Part shown: positions 1-4,603 of the stretch, in pieces
Layout of the letters: every line of letters starts with the position of its first letter
Position numbering within the stretch: the stretch's first letter is position 1
NCBI GenBank assembly: GCA_964388985.1
Contig: CAYMCJ010000043.1
Span: 1 to 8,984, forward strand
Length of the DNA stretch: 8,984 nt
Direction of reading: 5' to 3'
Source: CAYMCJ01 sp964388985
GTDB lineage: Bacteria; Patescibacteriota; Patescibacteriia; Patescibacteriales; CAYMCJ01
Made by a program: the position numbers and the translations under genes
Notes under the pieces: model-generated
Told to the model about the DNA's origin: nothing
Databases searched by the model: none
Seen by the model: only the letters and a program-made list of their open reading frames with translations

Positions 1-75
1 AAGGACTGTTTTAGCAAGTCCCCTCCGCGCGGCTCTCACGAGACTGTTGCAGAACTACCAACAAAATATTTTTAA
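1..75 (+). CDS. Possible C-terminal end of a gene entering from the left
   Basis: Reading frame 1 is open from the first base to a TAA at 73-75 and gives about 24 residues containing a ...SPPRGSHETVAELPTKYF ending. I do not recognise the protein. The stretch is clearly richer in G+C than the DNA that follows, as the better-conserved coding regions of this window are, which is the main reason to think it is coding. The stop codon falls inside the left arm of the inverted repeat at 60-83, so the true C-terminus could have been created or altered by that element. With so few codons this could also be chance. Confidence 0.3.
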   Translation, partial: KDCFSKSPPRGSHETVAELPTKYF

Positions 76-82
76 AAGGAAT

Positions 83-103
83 GGGCAGATGAATTTACTG
101 CCC
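83..103 (-). terminator. Hairpin downstream of the zinc-ribbon gene
   Basis: GGGCAG (83-88) pairs with CTGCCC (98-103) around a 9-nt loop, starting three bases beyond the minus-strand stop codon at 106-108. Read on the minus strand, the stem is followed by a T-rich tract (ATTCCTTTTAAAAATATTTT) supplied by the inverted-repeat arm, which suits a weak intrinsic terminator. On the plus strand no T-run follows. Confidence 0.4.
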
Positions 104-105
104 AG

Positions 106-339
106 TTAGGAACTGTTAATGAAACAGATGTGGCATGAATTACACTCAAGCCCGTAAATTTTAAGACCCATTATCATCATACCCATTTCCCCAAAAGAAG
201 AATACTTTTCAGCATAAACATAGTTTAAATATTCTCCGCAATTTGGGCATTGTTTTAGTTCAAGCTTTCCTCTAAATAACTTCTTTGTTACATAATATCT
301 TTCTTTGTCTATAAAATATTCATCTTCGGCATTTTTCAT
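106..339 (-). CDS. Small zinc-ribbon protein of unknown function
   Basis: Encodes 77 residues. Two cysteine pairs, CPNC (C31, C34) and CNSC (C66, C69), with an extra H70 and C72, are spaced as in a zinc ribbon and probably bind one zinc ion. The N-terminal 30 residues are charged (KNAEDEYFIDKERYYVTKK) and the middle is methionine-rich (GEMGMMIMG). The start is well supported: GGAGGG lies about five bases before the ATG, one of the few good Shine-Dalgarno sites in the window. No signal peptide is visible, so it is probably cytosolic. The gene sits alone between the arms of a perfect inverted repeat, with a hairpin just past its stop codon. Proteins of this build are often nucleic-acid binding or accessory factors, but nothing here fixes the function. 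Confidence 0.7.
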   Translation of the reverse strand: MKNAEDEYFIDKERYYVTKKLFRGKLELKQCPNCGEYLNYVYAEKYSSFGEMGMMIMGLKIYGLECNSCHICFINSS

Positions 340-405
340 TTTACCCTCCAGTTTAAAGGTTCATTCCTTTTAAAAATATTTTGTTAAAAAGCAATATTTC
401 AGATA

Positions 406-436
406 ACAAGTTATATACGAACTTGTCTTATTTTTT
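406..436 (+). other. Dyad ACAAGTT-N7-AACTTGT followed by T-run
   Basis: ACAAGTT (406-412) and AACTTGT (420-426) form a 7-bp stem with a 7-nt loop. A run of six T at 431-436 follows after CTTA. On the plus strand this resembles a weak intrinsic terminator; on the minus strand it lies between the coiled-coil gene and the zinc-ribbon gene, where it could equally be an operator. Confidence 0.3.
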
Positions 437-469
437 ATTTAATATTAGGTAAATTTTTAATTATTTTAT

Positions 470-766
470 TTACTGTCTCTCTTCTGATTTCTTTATTTCT
501 GTTTCCCAAGCGCGTTTCCATTTTTCTTGAAGTTGTTTTTCCAGTTCCCATTTTTCATCAAGTTGAGCTGCTAACTTATTTCTTTCGTCAACAATTAAAT
601 CAAATTTTTCTTTTGACAATCCTTCTTCCCCCGCTTTTATTTCAAGCTCATGAACATGATCCATTAATTTCATAATTTCATCGTAAACTTGATTTAATTC
701 TTCATAAATTTGATCCACGGGTTTTTCTGAAGATTCCATTGATTTTGGTTTAAATTGTTCGTTCAT
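470..766 (-). CDS. Small coiled-coil protein, hypothetical
   Basis: Encodes 98 residues if translation starts at MNEQFKPKS (ATG at 764-766). After a short polar N-terminus almost the whole chain is charged and helical with heptad-like hydrophobic spacing (PVDQIYEELNQVYDEIMKLM... to ...LQEKWKRAWETEIKK), so a long coiled coil is likely. There is no signal peptide, membrane segment or cysteine. The frame stays open upstream to an ATG at 851-853, which would add 29 lysine/asparagine-rich residues and overlap the end of the bactofilin gene. I prefer the inner start because that extension looks like translated AT-rich spacer, but neither start has a Shine-Dalgarno site. The gene lies 61 bases downstream of bactofilin on the same strand and is probably co-transcribed. 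A bactofilin-associated structural role is possible but only inferred. Confidence 0.6.
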   Translation of the reverse strand: MNEQFKPKSMESSEKPVDQIYEELNQVYDEIMKLMDHVHELEIKAGEEGLSKEKFDLIVDERNKLAAQLDEKWELEKQLQEKWKRAWETEIKKSEERQ

Positions 767-827
767 AAGTTTAAAATTAGTAAATAAAAGATTTGTTTTG
801 TTTGACAAATTAAAATTTATTTTATTT

Positions 828-1226
828 TTATTTATTTTCCTCTTCCTTCTCAACCGGCTTGCTTATTTTTTCTCCCCCGGCCGCCATTATACATTTCCCG
901 TTAAGAATAGCGCCTTGTTCAATTGAAAGAGACGAGCATTCAATATCGCCGGAGATTCTGGCCGAAGCAGTAATTTCCAGATAGCCTTTTATTTTGATAT
1001 TGCCGTTTATCCGGCCGCCGACTCTGGCTTCTTTGGCATTGACATTGGCGGTAATAACTGATTTATTACCAATAAGAATATTGCCGCTTGTTTTTAAGTT
1101 GCCCTCCACAATCCCCTCCACGATTATATTGCCCTGGCCGTTGAAATTACCTTTTACTTTGACCGAGGGACCGATTATTGTTTCCACCTCCTTGAAATTC
1201 TGTTTTTCGTCTTGTTGTTTGAACAT
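828..1226 (-). CDS. Bactofilin (polymer-forming cytoskeletal protein)
   Basis: Encodes 132 residues. Residues about 15-112 carry the bactofilin (DUF583) pattern: repeated short beta strands with glycine turns, as in GPSVKVKGNFNGQGNIIVEG, ...VEGNLKTSGNILIG..., ARVGGRINGNIKIKG and ISGDIECSSLSIEQGAIL. This repeat folds into a right-handed beta-helix. The N-terminal 14 residues and the lysine/glutamate-rich tail (EKISKPVEKEEENK) are the usual flexible ends. Family members polymerise without nucleotide into filaments or patches at the inner membrane and serve as scaffolds for envelope growth, shape or polarity. There is no Shine-Dalgarno site before the ATG, which is common in this window. It is the first gene of a minus-strand pair with the coiled-coil protein downstream. 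Confidence 0.92.
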   Translation of the reverse strand: MFKQQDEKQNFKEVETIIGPSVKVKGNFNGQGNIIVEGIVEGNLKTSGNILIGNKSVITANVNAKEARVGGRINGNIKIKGYLEITASARISGDIECSSLSIEQGAILNGKCIMAAGGEKISKPVEKEEENK

Positions 1227-1254
1227 ACGCGGTTTTAATTATTGAATTGATATA

Positions 1255-1283
1255 TTATTAGCTAAAAAATATATCAAAATCAA
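1255..1283 (-). promoter_or_regulatory. Possible bactofilin promoter
   Basis: On the minus strand TTGATT (1278-1283) and TAATAA (1255-1260) are separated by 17 bases, about 30 bases before the bactofilin ATG. The region is very AT-rich, so a chance match is quite possible. Confidence 0.3.
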
Positions 1284-1292
1284 TAAAAATAT

Positions 1293-1313
1293 TTAACTTA
1301 TAATATAAGTTAA
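1293..1313. repeat. Perfect 10-bp dyad around one central base
   Basis: TTAACTTATA and TATAAGTTAA are exact reverse complements on either side of the central A at 1303. It lies between the divergent bactofilin gene and the tRNA-Arg transcription unit, and contains TATAAT at 1299-1304. It may be an operator or simply an AT-rich palindrome. Confidence 0.4.
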
Positions 1314-1334
1314 TTTTAGGCTACCGCTGATAGT

Positions 1335-1363
1335 TTGTCAAAAAAAAATAAATGTTGTAAAAT
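1335..1363 (+). promoter_or_regulatory. Putative promoter of tRNA-Arg
   Basis: TTGTCA (1335-1340) and TAAAAT (1358-1363) with a 17-base spacer each match the sigma-70 consensus at five of six positions. Transcription would begin near 1370, giving a leader of about 100 bases before the tRNA. No other plus-strand gene lies between. Confidence 0.45.
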
Positions 1364-1468
1364 AAAATAGTGCCGCGATTGGTGGTATTTTTGTTTAAGA
1401 CGAGAAAGGTTGATATGACGAAATAAATTAAGAGACTGCAAGAGACTATTGGTGGCAGTTCCATTAAA

Positions 1469-1540
1469 GCCCTTGTAGTTTAATGGATAAAACAAGAATC
1501 TCCTAAGTTCTAGATAGAGGTTCGATTCCTCTCGAGGGCA
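1469..1540 (+). tRNA. tRNA-Arg(CCU)
   Basis: Full cloverleaf of 72 nt. The acceptor GCCCTTG pairs with CGAGGGC (one T:G pair), with discriminator A at 1540. The D stem is GTTT/AAAC. The anticodon stem AGAAT/GTTCT holds loop CTCCTAA with anticodon CCU, which reads the arginine codon AGG. The variable loop has four bases, and the T arm is AGAGG-TTCGATT-CCTCT. CCA is not encoded and must be added after transcription. Confidence 0.95.
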
Positions 1541-1908
1541 CATATAGACAGAAATTGGTTAAAGTACTGATTTAAGTCCACAATAATGTAGACTTAAGTT
1601 AGTATTTTATGTTATTGCCTTCGGCAAGCCCCACTATCACCGCCTTGGCCACCGCATTCTGCGGGGTCACGCCAGAGGCGACGACGGGATCCCGCCCTCA
1701 ATACATAATTAAATAAGTGGCGGGACGAATGGGGCACATGCGAATATTTTCGTTTGACGGCGACCCGCGCTGCGAATGCGGGACATGCGAATTATCTTTT
1801 GTGGATAGCAATTTATATTTTATTAGATAAATTAAGTGGTAATTTTTATTATTTTGGCTAATGTTAGTTAAAATAATAAATAATTAAATAATAAATTGTA
1901 AATAAATT
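1541..1908. other. Gap between tRNA-Arg and tRNA-Ala with a GC-rich structured island
   Basis: No convincing gene is present. From about 1612 to 1800 the base composition jumps to GC-rich between AT-rich flanks. This island is full of dyads: CCGCA-TTC-TGCGG (1652-1664), CGGGATCCCG (1685-1694), TCCCGCC (1690-1696) with GGCGGGA (1719-1725), CGAA-TATT-TTCG (1741-1752), CCCGC (1764-1768) with GCGGG (1778-1782), and long-range GCCCCA (1628-1633) with TGGGGC (1730-1735). The words GAATGGGGCACATGCGAAT (about 1728-1746) and GAATGCGGGACATGCGAAT (about 1774-1792) are an imperfect direct repeat. Two short frames share one phase (1609-1716 and 1717-1830), the second with a CECGTC motif, but neither has support. 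The rest of the gap is AT-rich spacer. Confidence 0.5.
1572..1597. repeat. AAGTCCACA hairpin repeat, copy 1
   Basis: TTAAGTCCACA (1572-1582) and TGTAGACTTAA (1587-1597) form an 11-bp stem with one C/A mismatch and a 4-nt loop, 31 bases past the tRNA-Arg end. The same hairpin recurs behind trxA. It may act as an imperfect terminator for the tRNA, since the sequence GTTAGTATTTTAT follows. Confidence 0.65.
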
Positions 1909-1982
<74 letters not shown>

Positions 1983-1998
1983 CTTTTATCCCCGAATA

Positions 1999-2100
1999 TT
2001 TGGGCGGGTGAAAATAGAGCGCCCCGGTTGTACCGGGGGAGGTCAGGAGTTCCCAGTCCAAGGGCTGGTGCGCCTTGGGCGCAAAATTCCCCAAGGTCCA
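1999..2100 (+). other. tRNA-like structured element behind tRNA-Ala
   Basis: Seventeen bases after tRNA-Ala lies a GC-rich, strongly paired segment that reuses tRNA-Ala words in the same order: TAGAGCG (2015-2021), GAGGTCAGGAGTTC (2039-2052, identical to 1952-1965) and AAGGTCCA (2093-2100; AGGGTCCA in the tRNA). Between the first two is an anticodon-arm-like hairpin, CCCCG-GTTGTAC-CGGGG, whose loop would read UGU (threonine). A complete cloverleaf cannot be drawn. No 5' acceptor strand or 5' D-stem strand is present, and about 31 bases that fold as two hairpins (2053-2068 and 2069-2083) interrupt what would be the T loop. TTTGGG (1999-2004) can pair with CCCAAG (2090-2095) to close the whole. 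It may be a decayed tRNA or a small structured RNA. Confidence 0.5.
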
Positions 2101-2163
2101 CCCTTTAATTTATTATTTTATATTGAATATTTATAAATATAAAAGTGTTCTACAAAAAACTAT

Positions 2164-2478
2164 ATGCAATTAACAGACCAAAATTTTAAAAAAGAAGTTG
2201 AAGAAGCCAATAAATTAGTATTGGTTGATTTTTTTGCCACCTGGTGCGGACCATGTAAATTATTGGTCCCAATTATTGAAGAATTAATTGAAGAGTATAA
2301 AGATAAAGAAATTAAGATTGGTAAATTAGATATTGATGACAACAAAGAAATGGCTGAAAAATATAATATAATGGGAATTCCGACATTAATATTATTTAAG
2401 CAAGGTAAGATTATTGAGCAAGTATCTGGTTTTCAAACAAAAGAAGACTTAAAGCAATTGATTGATAAAAATATGTAA
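2164..2478 (+). CDS. trxA: Thioredoxin
   Basis: Encodes 104 residues, the normal length of a single-domain thioredoxin. The redox site WCGPC is at residues 27-31, preceded by the usual VDFFAT strand. The conserved cis-proline is in GIPT (P73), and the buried carboxylate lies in the VDFF strand. TrxA reduces protein disulfides in the cytosol and is recycled by the thioredoxin reductase TrxB, encoded 383 bases downstream. There is no signal peptide. The ATG has no Shine-Dalgarno site, but an earlier start would run into the structured element at 1999-2100. Codon use is extremely A/T-ending, more so than in trxB and the later genes, though the protein is well conserved. The gene is followed by a strong terminator, so it is transcribed apart from trxB. 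Confidence 0.96.
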   Translation: MQLTDQNFKKEVEEANKLVLVDFFATWCGPCKLLVPIIEELIEEYKDKEIKIGKLDIDDNKEMAEKYNIMGIPTLILFKQGKIIEQVSGFQTKEDLKQLIDKNM

Positions 2479-2483
2479 ATTAT

Positions 2484-2513
2484 GGACTTAAGTCCACATT
2501 TTTGTAGACTAAA
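2484..2513. repeat. AAGTCCACA hairpin repeat, copy 2 (degenerate)
   Basis: Directly after the trxA stop codon, TTAAGTCCACA is followed by TTTT and TGTAGACTAAA, the same family as 1572-1597 with more mismatches in the stem. It also contains the perfect palindrome GGACTTAAGTCC (2484-2495). Confidence 0.55.
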
Positions 2514-2534
2514 GTCTATTTTATGTATAGGGTG

Positions 2535-2568
2535 GATAAGTCCACAAAAATGTGGACTTATCTTTTTT
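2535..2568 (+). terminator. Intrinsic terminator of trxA (hairpin repeat copy 3)
   Basis: GATAAGTCCACA (2535-2546) and TGTGGACTTATC (2551-2562) form a perfect 12-bp stem with loop AAAA, followed at once by six T (2563-2568). This is a textbook intrinsic terminator and at the same time the best-preserved copy of the AAGTCCACA hairpin family. Confidence 0.88.
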
Positions 2569-2741
2569 ATTTGGCTAATATTAGCAAAATAAAATTAGGG
2601 GATAGTTTGGGGAAATAGTTGGCTAAAATTACAAGATTATCATATTTACCGCCTTTATGGCAGGTTGTTCGCAATAACAGTCTTGAATTTATTTTGCCTG
2701 TTGATGTAGTTGAATAATTCATTTTAATATTTTAATTAAAC

Positions 2742-2770
2742 TTGTTTAGAATATAAATATTAGGTAGAAT
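2742..2770 (+). promoter_or_regulatory. Putative trxB-rnhB promoter
   Basis: TTGTTT (2742-2747) and TAGAAT (2765-2770) stand 17 bases apart. The -10 box matches five of six consensus positions; the -35 box matches only TTG. Transcription would begin near 2777, so the large hairpin at 2781-2835 would form the very 5' end of the messenger. Confidence 0.4.
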
Positions 2771-2780
2771 AAAATATGTA

Positions 2781-2835
2781 GGGCTGCAAGCCAAATGCCA
2801 TTTTGGCTGCAAAAGCGCATTTAGCTTGCAGTCCC
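2781..2835 (+). promoter_or_regulatory. Large hairpin in the trxB leader
   Basis: GGGCTGCAAGC (2781-2791) pairs with GCTTGCAGTCCC (2824-2835) with one bulged A. Inside, AAATGC pairs with GCATTT, and GCCA-TTT-TGGC makes a small apical hairpin. The whole 55-nt segment folds into one arm ending 26 bases before the trxB start. It could be a cis-acting leader or a dispersed intergenic repeat. No T-run follows, so it is not an intrinsic terminator. Confidence 0.55.
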
Positions 2836-2861
2836 ATAATAAATCAATAAATTAAAATTAT

Positions 2862-3821
2862 ATGTATGATGCAATCATAATCGGTTCCGGGCCGGCCGGA
2901 ATGACAGCCGGAATATATTGCGCCCGCCGGGAGATGAAGACTTTGATTATCGGCAAAGAACCGGGAGGACAGCTGATTTGGGCGGCGGAAATAGAAAATT
3001 ATCCCGGTTTTAAGAAAATTAAAAATTATGAATTAATTGCCAGAATGCAAGAGCAGGTAATTGCTTTAGGCGTGGAGATTAAAAATGCCGAGGTTAAAGA
3101 AATAAGGGAAAATAAAGATGACAGTTTTGTTGTTACTATTGGAAAAGAAAAGTTTAGAGCCAAAACCGTAATTATAACCATGGGTTTGTCTCCCAGAAGG
3201 CTGGCCATTCCCGGAGAAGAGGAGTTAACCGGCCGGGGTGTTTCTTATTGCGCCAATTGCGACGGGCCGTTTTTTAAGGACAAAATCGTGGCCGTGGTCG
3301 GCGGCGGCAATTCGGCTATGGATGCGGCTGAGGTATTATCTAAAATAGCCAAAAAAGTTTATTTAATTCATCGCCGCGCCGAGTTTCGGGGATTTGAGGC
3401 CCTGGTTGACGAAGTTAAAGAACGCGACAATATAGAACTTGCTTTAAATAGCGAGATAAAAAAAATTATCGGTGATAAAGCCGTTGAAAAAATAGTTGTT
3501 TATAATAAGGAAACTAATCAATCAACCGAGTTGAATATTGACGGAGTTTTTATTGAAATCGGCCGGATTGCCAATACTGATTTGGTGGAAAAATTGGTAA
3601 AGCGCGACCAGAGGAACCAGATTATAGTTGATGAAAAATGCCAGACCAGCCGGCTGGGCGTATTTGCCGCCGGCGATGTTACCCAGGTTGAATTTAAACA
3701 AATTACCATTGCCATGGGCCAGGCCACGATTGCGGCCTTGGCGGCTTATCAATATTTACAGCTAAAACAAGGCAGAAAAATAGAAACCGTAGTGGACAGA
3801 AGTAACCTTAAACAAAGATAG
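2862..3821 (+). CDS. trxB: Thioredoxin reductase
   Basis: Encodes 319 residues, the usual length of bacterial low-molecular-weight TrxB. The order is N-terminal FAD Rossmann motif GSGPAG (8-13), the flavin-contacting segment EPGGQLIWAAEIENYPGF, redox cysteines CANC (C130, C133) followed by D134, NADPH motif VVGGGNSAMDAA (145-156), the phosphate-binding HRRAEFR (170-176), and the second FAD motif FAAGDV (268-273) near the C-terminus. It transfers electrons from NADPH through FAD and its disulfide to thioredoxin, here the product of trxA. HRRxxxR favours NADPH over NADH. The start at MYDAIIIGSG puts the FAD motif at its usual distance, and no Shine-Dalgarno site precedes it. It is followed after 19 bases by rnhB in an operon-like arrangement. 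Coding G+C is visibly higher than in trxA. Confidence 0.96.
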   Translation: MYDAIIIGSGPAGMTAGIYCARREMKTLIIGKEPGGQLIWAAEIENYPGFKKIKNYELIARMQEQVIALGVEIKNAEVKEIRENKDDSFVVTIGKEKFRAKTVIITMGLSPRRLAIPGEEELTGRGVSYCANCDGPFFKDKIVAVVGGGNSAMDAAEVLSKIAKKVYLIHRRAEFRGFEALVDEVKERDNIELALNSEIKKIIGDKAVEKIVVYNKETNQSTELNIDGVFIEIGRIANTDLVEKLVKRDQRNQIIVDEKCQTSRLGVFAAGDVTQVEFKQITIAMGQATIAALAAYQYLQLKQGRKIETVVDRSNLKQR

Positions 3822-3840
3822 AAAAAGGAGGGGAAAATGT

Positions 3841-4467
3841 ATGCTTGACTTAAACGAGGAAAGAAATATATTTAGCCAGGGTTATGAGTTTATCGGCGGG
3901 ATTGACGAGGCCGGCCGCGGACCCTTGGCCGGACCGGTAGTGGCCGCCTGCGTTATAGTTGATAAAAATTTTAATATCAACCATAATGAATTAAAGTCAA
4001 TTAAAGATTCAAAAAAATTAACCCCGAAAAAAAGGGAAGAGTTATTTACTTTAATCAGGGAGAAATTTATTGAGGTTGGCGTTGGAATTTGCGACCACGA
4101 AACCATAGATAGAATAAATGTATTGCAGGCTACTTTTTTAGCCATGAAAAAGGCAATTAGTTCCTTAAAGCAAAAACCGGACTATATTATTCTTGATGGC
4201 GGTTTAAAGATTCCCAATACCAGCTATGAGCAGAAAAATATAATCAGGGGCGATGAATTAATTTTTACAATTGCGGCCGCTTCCATTATCGCCAAGGTTA
4301 CCCGGGACAGGATTATGCTAAAAGCGCATGAAGTTTATCCGCAGTATTGTTTTGACCAGCACAAGGGTTATGGGACTAAATTACATTTGGAGCGGTTAGA
4401 AAAGTACGGCCCTTGTTTGATTCATAGGAAAAGTTTTAGGCCGGTAAAGAAAGCAATAAATCAATAA
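3841..4467 (+). CDS. rnhB: Ribonuclease HII
   Basis: Encodes 208 residues, normal for RNase HII. The signature GGIDEAGRGPLAGPVVAA begins at residue 19 and supplies catalytic D22 and E23. The third acidic residue is D119 in ILDGG, and the fourth is most likely D138 in RGDELIFTIAAASIIAKV. Other family motifs are DSKKLTPKKRE (56-66), HKGYGTK (174-180) and HRKSFRP (195-201). The enzyme cuts the RNA strand of RNA/DNA hybrids and initiates removal of single ribonucleotides from DNA. A strong GGAGGGG lies seven bases before the ATG. An ATG four bases earlier (3837) is in another frame and closes after three codons, so 3841 is the start. It follows trxB by 19 bases and probably shares its transcript; the two functions are not obviously linked. 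Confidence 0.96.
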   Translation: MLDLNEERNIFSQGYEFIGGIDEAGRGPLAGPVVAACVIVDKNFNINHNELKSIKDSKKLTPKKREELFTLIREKFIEVGVGICDHETIDRINVLQATFLAMKKAISSLKQKPDYIILDGGLKIPNTSYEQKNIIRGDELIFTIAAASIIAKVTRDRIMLKAHEVYPQYCFDQHKGYGTKLHLERLEKYGPCLIHRKSFRPVKKAINQ

Positions 4468-4481
4468 ATCAAGAAAATAAA

Positions 4482-4595
4482 TATTCAACACTCAACATCC
4501 ATTCAATATTCAATAAATTAATATTCAATTGAATGTTGGAATATCGGGAGTTGAATGAATATTAAATATTGAGAGTTGAATATTTGATTATTAAT
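4482..4595. repeat. ATTCAATATTCA intergenic repeat, copy A
   Basis: This fills the gap between rnhB and the S41 peptidase. It is built of TTCA/TGAA units in inverted arrangement, with the palindrome ATTCAATTGAAT (4523-4534) near the middle. It aligns over about 95 bases with the copy at 6054-6170: CTCAACAT(C/T)CATTCAATATTCA, then AATAAATTAATATTCAATTG, then GGAATAT and GTTGAATGAATATT, ending in TTGATTATTA. Copy A lacks the GC hairpin present in copy B. It ends only a few bases before the peptidase start codon. Confidence 0.85.
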
Positions 4596-4603
4596 ATTTA
4601 TAT

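Larger units (their letters stand above)
60..385. repeat. 24-bp perfect inverted repeat flanking a small gene
   Basis: Bases 60-83 and 362-385 are exact reverse complements over 24 positions (left arm begins AACAAAATATTTTTAAAAGG and ends AATG). Pairing stops at once on both outer and inner sides. The arms enclose about 280 bp holding only the zinc-ribbon gene at 106-339 and its Shine-Dalgarno site. No obvious target-site duplication borders the arms, and no transposase is encoded inside. It could be a non-autonomous mobile unit, an invertible segment, or two copies of one intergenic repeat in opposite orientation. Confidence 0.75.
2569..2861 (+). other. Long gap between trxA terminator and trxB
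   Basis: It holds no convincing gene. It begins with the palindrome GCTAATATTAGC (2574-2585), which recurs nearly unchanged at 1857-1868 in front of tRNA-Ala (GCTAATGTTAGT). A weak minus-strand frame of 51 codons (2567-2722) runs through it without a recognisable product. The right part contains a putative promoter (2742-2770) and the hairpin leader (2781-2835) of trxB. Confidence 0.5.

Noticed and set aside
1316..1543. Open minus-strand frame of 75 codons beginning MCPREESNLYLELRR
   Set aside because: Its first part is the reverse complement of tRNA-Arg (the T arm and anticodon arm read as protein), and the rest is AT-rich leader. This is a typical tRNA shadow.
1609..1830. Two short in-phase frames (35 and 37 codons) in the GC-rich island, one with CECGTC
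   Set aside because: No ribosome binding site, no recognisable product, and the hairpin density suits RNA or a repeat better. A protein search would settle it.
2567..2722. Minus-strand frame of 51 codons (contains LLLRTTCHKGGKYDNLVILA)
   Set aside because: It looks faintly protein-like and could be a transposase remnant, but I cannot name a family. It ends in the T-run of the trxA terminator and has no Shine-Dalgarno site.
4482..4595. Repeated ATTCA words considered as a CRISPR array or origin iterons
   Set aside because: Units are short, irregular and palindromic without unique spacers of constant length, and there are no cas genes, DnaA boxes or replication genes nearby.
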